Shown here: piece by piece, positions 17,896-26,714 of the stretch | Position numbering within the stretch: the stretch's first letter is position 1 | Layout: every line of letters begins with the position of its first letter | DNA from: CAZKAP01 sp964552195 | GTDB lineage: Bacteria; Bacteroidota; Bacteroidia; Flavobacteriales; Flavobacteriaceae | Reading direction: 5' to 3' | DNA: 64,000 nt | Assembly: GCA_964552195.1 (NCBI GenBank) | Contig: CAZKFM010000003.1 | Location: 1 to 64,000 of the forward strand | Translations under genes and position numbers: made by a program | Notes under the pieces: model-generated | The model's database searches: none | What the model saw: the letters and a program-made list of their open reading frames with translations, nothing else | What the model was told of the DNA's origin: nothing

Positions 17896-18969
17896 ATGAT
17901 ACACCGTCTTAAGTACCTCTTTGTGTATACCATCCCCATAACCGTCTGGATATCCTTTCATGCGGAAGGATGGCTTACCTACCTGACGCTGATCGTATTC
18001 TTCGGCCTGGTTCCCTTAATGGAGCTTTTGATACCGCCTGACTCCTCCAACTGGGAAAAGCGAATCGAGGAGGACGAGAAGAACCAGAAGATCTATGACT
18101 GGGTCCTCTTTGGCACGATACCAGTTCAGGTGGGCTTCCTGATCTACTTCCTGATCATCATAGGGGATACGCCTTTCCTTTCCCAGGAATTCTGGGGCAG
18201 GGTTTCGGCCATGGGATTCATGTGTGGGGTCATGGGGATTAATGTGGGTCACGAACTCGGGCATCGCTCCGAGCGCTGGCAGCAATTCCTCGGAGAGATA
18301 TTGCTCCTGACGTCCCTGGACACGCATTTCCTGCCCTATCACAATGCCGGGCATCACCGGAATGTGGCTACACCGGCAGATTCGGCAACCGCCAGGAAAA
18401 ACGAGGTCTTATTCATCTACTGGTTTCGCTCCCATTTCGGTAGCTATATAGAAGCCTGGCAACTGGAAGCCGATCGACTCCGGCACAGCGGCAGGCACTG
18501 GTTGCATTGGCAGAACCGGATGGTCATCTATACCCTAGCGAATTTGGCCTTGTTGGGTACGGTCTATTTCGTCTTTGACTGGCAGGTATTAGTGGCCTTC
18601 CTCGCTGCTGCTATCTTCGGTATCATACTGCTGGAAACGGTAAACTACATCGAACACTACGGCTTACTCAGGAAGATGAAGGAGAATGGCCGGTACGAAG
18701 CGGTTCGGCATCAGCACTCCTGGAATTCGGATCATCCCGTGGGAAGGACACTGCTTTTCAACCTGTCCCGGCACTCCGACCACCATTACAATGGAAGTAA
18801 AAAGTACCAGATCCTGAAATCCCATCCCTCCAGTCCGAAGATGCCCACGGGCTATCCGGGCATGATGCTCCTATCTCTGGTACCACCCCTTTGGTTTCAG
18901 GTAATGAACAGGCGGCTAAAGCCATTTCAGGAGGACGGACAGCCTACTGGATCCGGAACTCTTCGATGA
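17896..18969 (+). CDS. alkB: Alkane 1-monooxygenase, AlkB type
   Basis: A 357-residue integral-membrane di-iron hydroxylase that inserts oxygen at the terminal carbon of alkanes or similar chains. The three histidine boxes are HELGH (119-123), HNAGHH (149-154) and HSDHH (293-297). NYIEHYGL supplies the additional AlkB signature that separates it from fatty-acid desaturases. Several hydrophobic helices are present, as expected for six membrane segments. No rubredoxin or rubredoxin reductase gene is nearby, so electron partners must be encoded elsewhere. The TetR gene just upstream is the likely regulator. Its last 26 bases overlap the 3' end of the convergent M43 protease gene. Confidence 0.92.
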   Translation: MIHRLKYLFVYTIPITVWISFHAEGWLTYLTLIVFFGLVPLMELLIPPDSSNWEKRIEEDEKNQKIYDWVLFGTIPVQVGFLIYFLIIIGDTPFLSQEFWGRVSAMGFMCGVMGINVGHELGHRSERWQQFLGEILLLTSLDTHFLPYHNAGHHRNVATPADSATARKNEVLFIYWFRSHFGSYIEAWQLEADRLRHSGRHWLHWQNRMVIYTLANLALLGTVYFVFDWQVLVAFLAAAIFGIILLETVNYIEHYGLLRKMKENGRYEAVRHQHSWNSDHPVGRTLLFNLSRHSDHHYNGSKKYQILKSHPSSPKMPTGYPGMMLLSLVPPLWFQVMNRRLKPFQEDGQPTGSGTLR

Positions 18970-19867
18970 CCATTTCCCGTCGCCGGGGACTTTCTCTCAG
19001 TACGGTGTGCATGCGCTCCACCTGGTCCGACGTAAAGATGTTCATACACGCATCATCCGTGTAATCCATGTAGTTCTCGAACATATCCGGGCTGCCACAG
19101 GTACTTTTTGAGGATGGACAGCCATAGCTCGGGCCCGAGGCGTTCGGGGTATCGGCGCAATAATCATCCACCGAACAATCACCGTCGCCCCAGATATGTC
19201 GCAGCCCCAGCCAGTGCCCCACCTCGTGTGTGGTGGTGCGTCCCAGATCAAAAGGAGCAACCAGAACGGGAAAGTTTCCTTTTTCGCTCGAACCAAAGTA
19301 CTTGTACCCGACCACGATTCCGTCAGTATTCGGGCTACCATACGTTTCATTTAGGCCATCGAGTCCGGACATGTCCGGGAATTGAGCATATCCCAGCAGA
19401 TCACGGGAGACAAATCCGCCAAAGTTTACGGTCCAGATATTGAAGTAGCGGTCCGGGTCCCAGATTGTACCTGGCTTAAGTATGCTTTCAATGGGATTGC
19501 GCAGGAACCCCTTGGGCCATTCACTTCTTCCTCCATCGACGCGGTCGATACCGGGCTCTTCAAGAGGTTGCCCGTCAGGACCCTGCTCGGCCAAAAAGAA
19601 TTCAATGAAGGTGTCCGTGCCTAACCCGTCGGGGTTTTCGCCATTGCTACTCGCTATTTTCCTGAAATCTTCATTCAAGACGGCTATCTGTGACTCCACC
19701 TGGGAACGGCTGATGTTGGCACCGCTGCCCACGGGCTCTCCATTGTGTACGACATGTACGACTACGGGAATGCGTAATACGGTTATACCGTTTTCAGGGG
19801 TCAGACCATTATCCGAACAGGCGGTCAGTCCGAAGAGTATGGCCAAGGGGATCATTAGTTTTTTCAT
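18944..19867 (-). CDS. M43 (pappalysin-type) zinc metalloprotease, lipoprotein
   Basis: A 307-residue metzincin peptidase of family M43. The start at 19867 gives a lipoprotein signal ending at Cys17 (FGLTAC), better than the ATG at 19894. The zinc motif HEVGHWLGLRH lies at 214-224, with ligands His214, His218, His224 and catalytic Glu215. A cysteine-rich segment and the Met-turn region (NYMDYTDD, MFTSDQ-like) follow. It acts at the cell surface or periplasm; substrate is unknown. It converges on alkB with a 26-base overlap of coding ends and no terminator between. Confidence 0.9.
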   Translation of the reverse strand: MKKLMIPLAILFGLTACSDNGLTPENGITVLRIPVVVHVVHNGEPVGSGANISRSQVESQIAVLNEDFRKIASSNGENPDGLGTDTFIEFFLAEQGPDGQPLEEPGIDRVDGGRSEWPKGFLRNPIESILKPGTIWDPDRYFNIWTVNFGGFVSRDLLGYAQFPDMSGLDGLNETYGSPNTDGIVVGYKYFGSSEKGNFPVLVAPFDLGRTTTHEVGHWLGLRHIWGDGDCSVDDYCADTPNASGPSYGCPSSKSTCGSPDMFENYMDYTDDACMNIFTSDQVERMHTVLRESPRRREMVIEEFRIQ

Positions 19868-19874
19868 AGTGGAT

Positions 19875-19909
19875 ATTGCTCGATTTTCGAGCAATGTAGA
19901 CCAAATTTA
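19875..19909 (-). promoter_or_regulatory. Promoter -7 element and leader hairpin of the M43 protease gene
   Basis: On the minus strand TAAATTTG (19902-19909) matches the Bacteroidota -7 consensus TAnnTTTG, 35 bases before the start codon. Between them ATTGCTCG (19875-19882) and CGAGCAAT (19888-19895) form a perfect 8-bp inverted repeat with a 5-base loop. It could be an operator or a 5'-UTR hairpin. Confidence 0.55.
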
Positions 19910-20136
19910 TACTGAATATACTGTGGAATGATCTGAAGCGACTAAATACCGGGTCGAAGCTGTTTTAGACCGGTTCGAAAGGCCCGGAGAGAAAACCTAT
20001 GGGTATAGTTCATTTTCGCATACGCTTTAGCGGGCACAGGGAAGGTTCAGATTCGAATAAAGCGGACTGAGCAGTTTCAATCGGCAAACCCGCTTAGAAT
20101 GCCTGTAGTTTAGCCCAAAATTCAAAAACTTTAATC

Positions 20137-20898
20137 ATGAAATTACCCCAAATTCAAAAAGCAATGATGTATGTGGCCTCCACCGTTCTAGTGATCAGTC
20201 TGGCCTCCTGCAGCAACAACGAAGACGATACTTCTGAGATTCCCACGGAAGAACAGGGAATATCGGAAGAGGAGGCCGTGGAAGACATAACCATGGCTAT
20301 CCTGCCCGAGACGGGTGGGTTTATAGAGGAGACCCAGCAGGCTATCCGCATCCTTGATGGACAGAATGCCAAGACCTATGCCGAGGATTACGAATGCGGT
20401 GAGGAATACGGCGCCTCCTATGAACTGTCCGATGAATCCGGAGAGTATTCCTATAGCCTGAATCTTCAGTGGGCCTGGATCGTGGATTGTGGAGATGATG
20501 CCATCCCCGACTTTGCCGATTTCAATTCCAGCGGCGGCCTCACATACAATAGCCCCAGGCTGAATTCCACCGGTACTACTTCATCCGAATTAACCGTAGA
20601 GAACATCGGGAACTTCATGGGCAGCTATCTGGTTAATCAGCGGTATGTTTCCCAGGGCCAGAAAGAATCCCAAGTGAGAAATCGTCAGAGCTTTGAAAGC
20701 CTCATGGAATTTACCACTGAGAATCTCAACATACTCAAGTCGAATTATGCCATTACTTCCGGTACGATGACCATAAGCTACCGGGGCGAGGCCGGTCTTG
20801 GCAATGCCTATGATTTCTCGGCTACGCTAGAGTTTACTGGGAATCAAACGGCTACGCTTACCATGGGAAGCGGAAATGAATACTTCCTTTCCTGGTAG
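20137..20898 (+). CDS. Hypothetical lipoprotein
   Basis: A 253-residue lipoprotein with signal ending at Cys25 (VISLASC) and an acidic linker (about 26-50). The remainder is beta-rich with repeated aromatic/glycine strands and two cysteines (YECGEEYG and IVDCGDD) that might pair. I recognise no family. It is monocistronic: a TAnnTTTG-like element (20106-20113, one mismatch) precedes it and a terminator follows. Probably envelope-located. Confidence 0.75.
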   Translation: MKLPQIQKAMMYVASTVLVISLASCSNNEDDTSEIPTEEQGISEEEAVEDITMAILPETGGFIEETQQAIRILDGQNAKTYAEDYECGEEYGASYELSDESGEYSYSLNLQWAWIVDCGDDAIPDFADFNSSGGLTYNSPRLNSTGTTSSELTVENIGNFMGSYLVNQRYVSQGQKESQVRNRQSFESLMEFTTENLNILKSNYAITSGTMTISYRGEAGLGNAYDFSATLEFTGNQTATLTMGSGNEYFLSW

Positions 20899-20933
20899 TA
20901 ACAAACTCAATTGCAGAGTGGTTTTTCAAGTCA

Positions 20934-20957
20934 GGTCCCCTAACGGGGGCCTTTTTT
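20934..20957 (+). terminator. Rho-independent terminator after the hypothetical lipoprotein
   Basis: GGTCCCC (20934-20940) pairs with GGGGGCC (20945-20951), including one G-T wobble, around a TAAC loop and is followed by six T. It ends the lipoprotein transcript just before the convergent histidine-kinase gene. Confidence 0.82.
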
Positions 20958-20967
20958 GTGGCCGGCT

Positions 20968-22266
20968 TTAGCCTTTGACGGGTAGGGTAACCTTGAATTC
21001 GGATCCGTTGTTTTCCTCGGAATGAATATGAAGGGTTCCCTGGTTCTTGTCGATAAATTCCTTGCAGAGTTTAAGGCCCAGTCCGGTACCGCTTTCGTTA
21101 TTGGTTCCGGGAGTCGAGCGGGAAGTCTCGAAGTCGAGCAGCGAATCCACAACCTCTGGAGCCATTCCCACCCCGGTATCACGTACGATGATCCGAGCGG
21201 TATTGCTTATGATGTCCTTCTCAGTGGAAACCTCGATGATGCCTTCTTCCGGGGTAAATTTGACGGCGTTGGACAGCAAGTTGCGAATTACGGTGTGAAG
21301 CATATCCGGATCCGCCCATACCCTGACACCGGAATCCAGGTTCTTCACCAGCTTGATATGTTTGGCGTTCAGATTTTCCCTTAAAATTTCAATAGACTCA
21401 TTCACCTTGGCATCGAGGTCGACAGAGGAGGGGGAGGCCTTCATTACCCCGGAGGAGGATCGGGCCCAGAGCAGCAGATTTTCCACCAACTTAAGGCTCT
21501 GACCGGAACTGCTGTGAATGGAATCCACGAGTTTTTCCCGTGTGGCTTCATCCAAATTTCCATAGCTCTGTGAGAGTATATCGCTCAGGCTCATGATGTT
21601 TCCCAGGGGTCCTTTCAGGTCGTGACCGATAATGGACAGGAATCGGTCTTTGGTACGGTTCAGCTCCTCGATCCGGTTTTGTTTGCGATTCGATGCGCGC
21701 AGGACCAGGGATATCACCATGTTATACCCCAGGGTAACGAAGAAAAAAGTGAGCAGGGTATCGTATAGTTCGATCTTAAATTCGGCATAAGGCACTATGG
21801 TAACGGTTCCGGTCGCCTCTAAAAAATAGAGAGCGAGTACAGCCAGGGCCACGGTTGAAATTGCAAAAATGCGGTGTAAGCTCGTAGTGATCAGGGGAAT
21901 GACCAGCATGAGTGCCATGGCGTACAGCAGTGAGGTGCCGGTTATGCCTCCCATATAGTACCAGGCGAGTACGGGTGCAGCCAGGGTAAGCAAGAGATAA
22001 GGCCATACCAGCCTGCCCCGGCTCGGATTTCGTCGTCCGATGATATACAGCGTTCCAAAGGCTGCGGTTAGGACCAGAGTGTACACGAAGTTGGTATGGG
22101 TGAGTCCACGGATTACATTCTGCACAAAATCGATGATGAATGAGAAAAGTGCTACGACACTGCTCACGAATAATACCGCATTGAGAATACGGTCCTGCAG
22201 GCTGAACCGGGGTTCGGCGCCTAGGCACAAATCGCACATCTGAGCTTGTTGGCTGATTTTCTTCAT
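20968..22266 (-). CDS. Membrane sensor histidine kinase
   Basis: A 432-residue HPK. Residues 1-25 hold a CDLC motif, about 28-190 form six membrane helices, and the kinase core follows. His215 in IIGHDLKGPLGN is the phospho-acceptor; the N box is NLLSNAVKF, the G boxes DTGVGM and GTGLGLKL. The membrane-helical sensor has no recognisable ligand domain. No response regulator lies next to it, so it is an orphan kinase. It is divergent from the acetolactate-decarboxylase-like gene, with 134 bases between them. Confidence 0.9.
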   Translation of the reverse strand: MKKISQQAQMCDLCLGAEPRFSLQDRILNAVLFVSSVVALFSFIIDFVQNVIRGLTHTNFVYTLVLTAAFGTLYIIGRRNPSRGRLVWPYLLLTLAAPVLAWYYMGGITGTSLLYAMALMLVIPLITTSLHRIFAISTVALAVLALYFLEATGTVTIVPYAEFKIELYDTLLTFFFVTLGYNMVISLVLRASNRKQNRIEELNRTKDRFLSIIGHDLKGPLGNIMSLSDILSQSYGNLDEATREKLVDSIHSSSGQSLKLVENLLLWARSSSGVMKASPSSVDLDAKVNESIEILRENLNAKHIKLVKNLDSGVRVWADPDMLHTVIRNLLSNAVKFTPEEGIIEVSTEKDIISNTARIIVRDTGVGMAPEVVDSLLDFETSRSTPGTNNESGTGLGLKLCKEFIDKNQGTLHIHSEENNGSEFKVTLPVKG

Positions 22267-22400
22267 AAATGGATTTCAGAACGATTAGCCGATCGCTCCG
22301 TAGATACCCAAACGCAGATTTTTATGCTTTCATTTGGATTCACGTACGCAATTCACCATTTTTCGATGAAATTTGTCTTCGAATGCTAGGAATTACACCT

Positions 22401-23114
22401 ATGGGTAAGCTACTCACAAGCATCATGGTTCTGCTCCTGGCTGCGGGATGCAAATCATCCGCGAGCGACTGGGCTCAAGTGGAGGTAAAGGTGGTTGGTG
22501 CCATGAGGAACACGATGTGGCATGGTGCACTGGGTCCACAGGCGAAAATGGATAGTCTGGTTGCAGGTCGGTCGGGTGTATATGGCCTGGGACCCTTGAG
22601 CTATCTTCGGGGCGAGCTGCTGCTGTTCGATGGCATACCTTATGTATCCAGAGCCGATAGTACCCTTGGAATGACAGTAGATACGGAACCGTCGGCCACT
22701 GCACCGTTTTTCGTTTACGCGTTTGCCGAGGAGTGGGAGCAGCGTGGATTGCCAGATAGCATATCGAACATTGAAAGTCTTGAGCGGTATCTGAATAAAT
22801 GGGCGGGCGAATCGAGTAAACCTTTTCCTTTTCTATTAAAAGGGAAGGTAAGCCAGGCCCAGATCCATATTCAAAACCTCCCTCCAGGAACAACAGTCCG
22901 ATCCCCACAGGAAGCGCATCAGGGACAACTGGATTTCGATTTGATCGATAGCGATGTCGACATACTGGGCTTCTTCTCTACCCGGCACCAGGGCGTATTC
23001 ACCCATCACGACTCTTATGTGCACATGCACCTGATTACCGCGGACCGATCCCAGATGGGGCATCTGGACTCCTGGAAGCCCGCGGATATGGTATTGTTTC
23101 TTCCCGTCAGATAA
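22401..23114 (+). CDS. Acetolactate decarboxylase-like lipoprotein
   Basis: A 237-residue protein of the alpha-acetolactate decarboxylase family (AlsD/BudA). Motifs are YGLGPLSYLRGELLLFDG, TVRS, and the zinc-binding run with His208, His210 and His221 (YVHMHL ... MGHLD). The 2- and 11-residue spacings match the zinc ligands of known enzymes. Unlike cytoplasmic AlsD it has a lipoprotein signal (LLLAAGC, Cys17), so it should sit outside the cytoplasm. The start at 22401 is chosen for that signal; the frame is open further upstream to 22269. It could form acetoin from exported acetolactate or have another decarboxylase/hydrolase role. No acetolactate synthase gene is near. Confidence 0.82.
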   Translation: MGKLLTSIMVLLLAAGCKSSASDWAQVEVKVVGAMRNTMWHGALGPQAKMDSLVAGRSGVYGLGPLSYLRGELLLFDGIPYVSRADSTLGMTVDTEPSATAPFFVYAFAEEWEQRGLPDSISNIESLERYLNKWAGESSKPFPFLLKGKVSQAQIHIQNLPPGTTVRSPQEAHQGQLDFDLIDSDVDILGFFSTRHQGVFTHHDSYVHMHLITADRSQMGHLDSWKPADMVLFLPVR

Positions 23115-23261
23115 GGAACTGAAATCCAGATACGGCTTTTGAATTTTATAGAAAGCTGACAAAAATCATGTTTTGTTTAACCTTGCTTTATTAGTTGTAA
23201 TGTGTTGATAACTGAATAATAACTGGGTTTTCCCCTCTATTAAGTGGATTTATCATCTGGG

Positions 23262-23269
23262 TAAATTTG
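23262..23269 (+). promoter_or_regulatory. -7 promoter element of the nrdG-nrdD operon
   Basis: TAAATTTG exactly matches TAnnTTTG, 31 bases before the nrdG start. A TTGAT half-site at about 23204-23210 resembles half an FNR box but has no good partner. Confidence 0.6.
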
Positions 23270-23300
23270 AATTATCCTTAAACAAAAATCCGCTGCCGGT

Positions 23301-23750
23301 ATGAATTTCTTCCAGTTCGATGTAGTCATGCAGGAAGTCCCGGGAGAGATCAGCCTGAGCTTTTCCATTACGGGTTGTCCCTTAAGATGTAAGGGCTGCC
23401 ACAGTTCGTTTTTGTGGAAATCCGAAGGTGGTTACGAGCTCACGACTACCTGCTATAACCGCTATCTGGAACAGTACAGGGAATTCGCCACCTGTGTACT
23501 TTTTATGGGCGGAGAGTGGGAGGAAGACGCCCTTATTACCTATCTCAGGATGGCGCACGAAAAAGGGTATCGGACCTGTTTGTACACCGGTCAGGAAGAG
23601 GTTTCGCCCGGACTCAGGTGCGAACTCGATTACCTGAAGACCGGACCCTGGATACCCGAGAAGGGCGGACTGGACAGTCCAACTACCAATCAGCGTTTCC
23701 TGAGGCTGTCCGACAACAAAGAATTAAACCATTTATTCCAATACCTATGA
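23301..23750 (+). CDS. nrdG: Anaerobic ribonucleotide reductase activating protein
   Basis: A 149-residue radical-SAM activase that installs the glycyl radical on NrdD. The iron-sulfur cysteines are Cys26, Cys30 and Cys33 (TGCPLRCKGCH), the CxxxCxxC motif. It is short, as NrdG usually is. Its stop overlaps the nrdD start in an ATGA, so the two are translationally coupled, with nrdG first. Expression is probably highest without oxygen. Confidence 0.93.
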   Translation: MNFFQFDVVMQEVPGEISLSFSITGCPLRCKGCHSSFLWKSEGGYELTTTCYNRYLEQYREFATCVLFMGGEWEEDALITYLRMAHEKGYRTCLYTGQEEVSPGLRCELDYLKTGPWIPEKGGLDSPTTNQRFLRLSDNKELNHLFQYL

Positions 23751-25600
23751 TACGACTGCACCCCGATCAACTTGAGAAGAAGCTGGATTTTATCGACCAG
23801 TATCTTCAGAGTAACAATGCCGCCGATGGCTCCGTGGTCGATGCGAATGCCAACGTAACTTCCAAGAATGTCGCCACTATGGAGGCCGAACTGAACAAGG
23901 ACATAAATATTCAGGTAAACCGGGCCCTGGTGCAGCGTCAGATTGCGGATTTGTTCGGGGATGAATTGGCGAATGAGTATGTGAGGCAGATCGAGTCTCA
24001 TGAGATATACGTGCACGATGAGACTTCCCTGAAGCCCTATTGTGCGTCAATCAGCCTCTATCCTTTCCTTCTGGATGGCCTGACCAAGCTAGGGGGTGAG
24101 AGCCGCGCCCCGAAACACCTGGAGAGTTTTTGTGGGGAATTCGTCAATCTGGTATTCGCAGTCAGTTCCCAGTTTGCAGGTGCCCTGGCCACCGTGGAAT
24201 TCCTTCTGTATTTCGACTATTTCGCACGCAAGGACTACGGCCCCGGCTATATGAGGACCAACAGGGATACTATAGAGAACCACCTGCAGCACGTAGTCTA
24301 TGCGATTAACCAGCCCGCAGCCGCACGCGGTTATCAGTCCGTGTTCTGGAACATTTCCATTTACGATAAGCCCTACAGCCAGGGGCTCTTCGAGAATTTT
24401 GTTTTCCCGGACGGGAAGGCACCGGATTGGGACAGCGTCTTCCGTTTTCAGAAATTCTTCATGTCCTGGTTTAACAGTGAGCGGAGCAAAGCCCTGCTGA
24501 CATTCCCGGTCGTGACGGCGGCCATGCTTACCCGTCAGGGTGAGCCGGTGGATAAGGATTTTGCCGAGATGTGTGCCCGCGAGCTGAGCGAAGGAAATTC
24601 CTTCTTCATCTATCAGTCCGACCGGGCCGACAGCCTGGCGTCATGTTGCCGGCTGCGCAACGAACTCAGCGACCACACCTTTAGCTATTCGCTGGGCGCA
24701 GGTGGCGTCTCGACGGGATCCATTAATGTAATCACCCTGAATTTGAATCGTCTGGTACAACAAGGGGCGGATATACGAGAGGAAGTTAAAAAGCTCCACC
24801 GGTACCAACTGGCGTACCGCAGTCTGATCGAGTCGTACAAGGGATCGGGCCTGCTTCCGGTTTACGATGCCGGACTGATCTCGCTGGACAAGCAGTTCCT
24901 TACCGTCGGGATCAACGGACTGGTTGAGGCGGCGGAAAGTCAGGGCATCAAGCCCGGGAACAACCCCCAATACAAGGCGTTTGTCAACCGCATGCTCCGT
25001 CCGATTTACGACGAAAACCGCAGGGCTGCCCGGGAATTTGGTTGTCTGTTCAATACGGAAATGGTTCCGGCCGAGAATCTGGGAGTCAAAAACGCGAATT
25101 GGGACCGCAAGGACGGCTTGCTTGTTACCCGGGACTGCTACAATTCTTACTTCTATCCCGTCGAGGATGCCGAGCTGAACATACTGGACAAGGTGGTCCT
25201 TCACGGCCGGGAGACCACGAGCTTTCTTGATGGAGGGTCAGCCCTTCACCTGAATCTGGAGGAAACACCGAATAAAGAAGGCTTTTTGAAGTTGTTCCGG
25301 GCAACGGCCCGGGCAGGTTGTCCGTATTTCTGCTTTAACATCAAGGTCACCATCTGCAATACCTGCGGCTACTTCGATAAGCGCACCCGGACAGTCTGTG
25401 CGGAATGTGGTTCGGGTGATGTAGATCACGCCACCCGCATTATCGGTTACCTCAAGCGGGTATCTCATTTCAGTAGCCCACGCCAAAAGGAAGAACAAAA
25501 ACGGCATTACCACTGTACCAGCTGCAAAAGCTGCGACTGTGGCGACGGCCGGAAACAAGGTGTCAGGGAACTCGAGCGAATCGACAGCGCTATTTCTTGA
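23747..25600 (+). CDS. nrdD: Anaerobic ribonucleoside-triphosphate reductase, class III
   Basis: A 617-residue glycyl-radical enzyme reducing ribonucleotides for anaerobic DNA synthesis. The start at 23747 is set by the ATGA overlap with nrdG; a longer open frame upstream lies inside nrdG. Active-site cysteines are visible in KPYCASI and SCCRLRN. The zinc site is CNTCG ... CAECG and the glycyl radical is Gly567 in RIIGYL. Two points are unusual: the N-terminus enters the catalytic domain without the ATP-cone regulatory domain of classical NrdD, and a 50-residue tail after the radical site contains another Cys cluster (HCTSCKSCDCGDG). Otherwise length and order fit the family. Confidence 0.93.
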   Translation: MIRLHPDQLEKKLDFIDQYLQSNNAADGSVVDANANVTSKNVATMEAELNKDINIQVNRALVQRQIADLFGDELANEYVRQIESHEIYVHDETSLKPYCASISLYPFLLDGLTKLGGESRAPKHLESFCGEFVNLVFAVSSQFAGALATVEFLLYFDYFARKDYGPGYMRTNRDTIENHLQHVVYAINQPAAARGYQSVFWNISIYDKPYSQGLFENFVFPDGKAPDWDSVFRFQKFFMSWFNSERSKALLTFPVVTAAMLTRQGEPVDKDFAEMCARELSEGNSFFIYQSDRADSLASCCRLRNELSDHTFSYSLGAGGVSTGSINVITLNLNRLVQQGADIREEVKKLHRYQLAYRSLIESYKGSGLLPVYDAGLISLDKQFLTVGINGLVEAAESQGIKPGNNPQYKAFVNRMLRPIYDENRRAAREFGCLFNTEMVPAENLGVKNANWDRKDGLLVTRDCYNSYFYPVEDAELNILDKVVLHGRETTSFLDGGSALHLNLEETPNKEGFLKLFRATARAGCPYFCFNIKVTICNTCGYFDKRTRTVCAECGSGDVDHATRIIGYLKRVSHFSSPRQKEEQKRHYHCTSCKSCDCGDGRKQGVRELERIDSAIS

Positions 25601-25620
25601 ATAACTCAGACTTTAGTGTG

Positions 25621-26172
25621 CTAGTTAAGGCCTGCCGGGCGATTTGAAGTCGTTTGGTGGGCTTTTTTTTGATTGTTGTCCGGTCGAAGCGGACGAAACA
25701 GCCAATACCCGACTAGGGCTACGGATAGCACATAAGAAAGGGTCATTAGTATTCCTGAGGCCATGACCACGTATTTCATCCAGAGTATGCCTTTATACAA
25801 AAAGTAGATTCCTCCGAAGGTTAGCAGTACGGATATCAGCGGTTCCAGCAAGAGGAATTTGCGAAAGAATCCGCTTATAGGGGTAAGGGCTACAAGCAGA
25901 GCCAGTAAAAAGAACAGCATGCCCATGCCGAGCATATGGGTATGTACTATGTTCAGGATCTGCTTTTCGCTTTTGGCAAACTTCATCTCCTCCGCCTCGA
26001 GGTCGTCCTCGTTGCCCAGGTAATTCTCCTCTATACCCTGGGGAGTACCCTCGGTGGTTACGTTCACGAATTGCAGGGCCGAAAGGAAGCCTATGCTGGT
26101 TACCACGAGATACACCCCAATCAGCAGGCGGATGTCGGAAGGGAGCTCTCGTATTCGCGCATGAAAATGCAT
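25621..26172 (-). CDS. Conserved membrane protein of the heme/flavin locus
   Basis: A 183-residue integral membrane protein with about four hydrophobic helices (near 15-36, 82-97, 107-128, 135-160) and an acidic loop between the first two (about 38-68). His77 and His79 sit at the head of helix 2 (NIVHTHMLGMG), a place where heme or metal could bind. I know no function for it. It is the third gene of an operon: its ATG shares one base with the stop of the FMN-binding protein gene. A role in transmembrane electron transfer linked to that flavoprotein is an inference. Confidence 0.8.
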   Translation of the reverse strand: MHFHARIRELPSDIRLLIGVYLVVTSIGFLSALQFVNVTTEGTPQGIEENYLGNEDDLEAEEMKFAKSEKQILNIVHTHMLGMGMLFFLLALLVALTPISGFFRKFLLLEPLISVLLTFGGIYFLYKGILWMKYVVMASGILMTLSYVLSVALVGYWLFRPLRPDNNQKKAHQTTSNRPAGLN

Positions 26173-26714
26173 CAGAGCACGTTTTCAGACTTCAGTATGG
26201 CAAGGGACTCCATCACCTCTTTTACGGCCTTCGTCATCGATTTGGCCGAAATGGTCGCTCCGGAGATCGCGTCTACTTCCTCACCATACCGTATGGGATC
26301 TCCGGGTTTTATTCCGATAAATTGCCTGAGCCAGCGCTGACTGCCGATTTGACGCCCGTAATCCTCCCGGTAGATCAGGACTTTCGACTTGCGAATGCTC
26401 AGATCCGGATTCAGCAGTACTACGTAGTCGAATACATTTTTCATGCTGGGGGCCTCCCCGAGGTAGGCGTATCCCATCAAGCGATCACCCGCCGTGATTT
26501 GGAACAGGTGGTCTTCATCAAGTGAAACAGGCGTACGGGAGTCGATCTCGGGGGCCACAGAGACTTGGGTAAGCCTGAATTGTTCCAGCTCGAAGGTCGA
26601 TTGTACCGCACTATCCAGCTTTTGTTTGAGCCGGGCGGATATGCCGGTGCGTGCAAAACTCCAAAAAAACAGGGCCGCGCAGAACGCGGCCCCGATGCTT
26701 AACACTATTCTCAT
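26172..26714 (-). CDS. FMN-binding domain protein (RnfG/NqrC-like)
   Basis: A 180-residue protein with one N-terminal membrane anchor (about 4-22) and a single FMN-binding domain. The motif DAISGATISAKS (148-159) matches the site at which ApbE links FMN covalently through a phosphoester to Ser/Thr; Ser156 is the likely residue. The domain therefore faces the periplasm. It overlaps DUF6607 upstream by an ATGA and the membrane protein downstream by one base. It probably passes electrons outside the cytoplasm, for ferric iron or heme handling given its neighbours (inference). Confidence 0.88.
   Translation of the reverse strand: MRIVLSIGAAFCAALFFWSFARTGISARLKQKLDSAVQSTFELEQFRLTQVSVAPEIDSRTPVSLDEDHLFQITAGDRLMGYAYLGEAPSMKNVFDYVVLLNPDLSIRKSKVLIYREDYGRQIGSQRWLRQFIGIKPGDPIRYGEEVDAISGATISAKSMTKAVKEVMESLAILKSENVL

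Noticed and set aside
23195..23225. FNR box upstream of nrdG
   Set aside because: Only a TTGAT half-site was found, with no matching ATCAA at the right distance.
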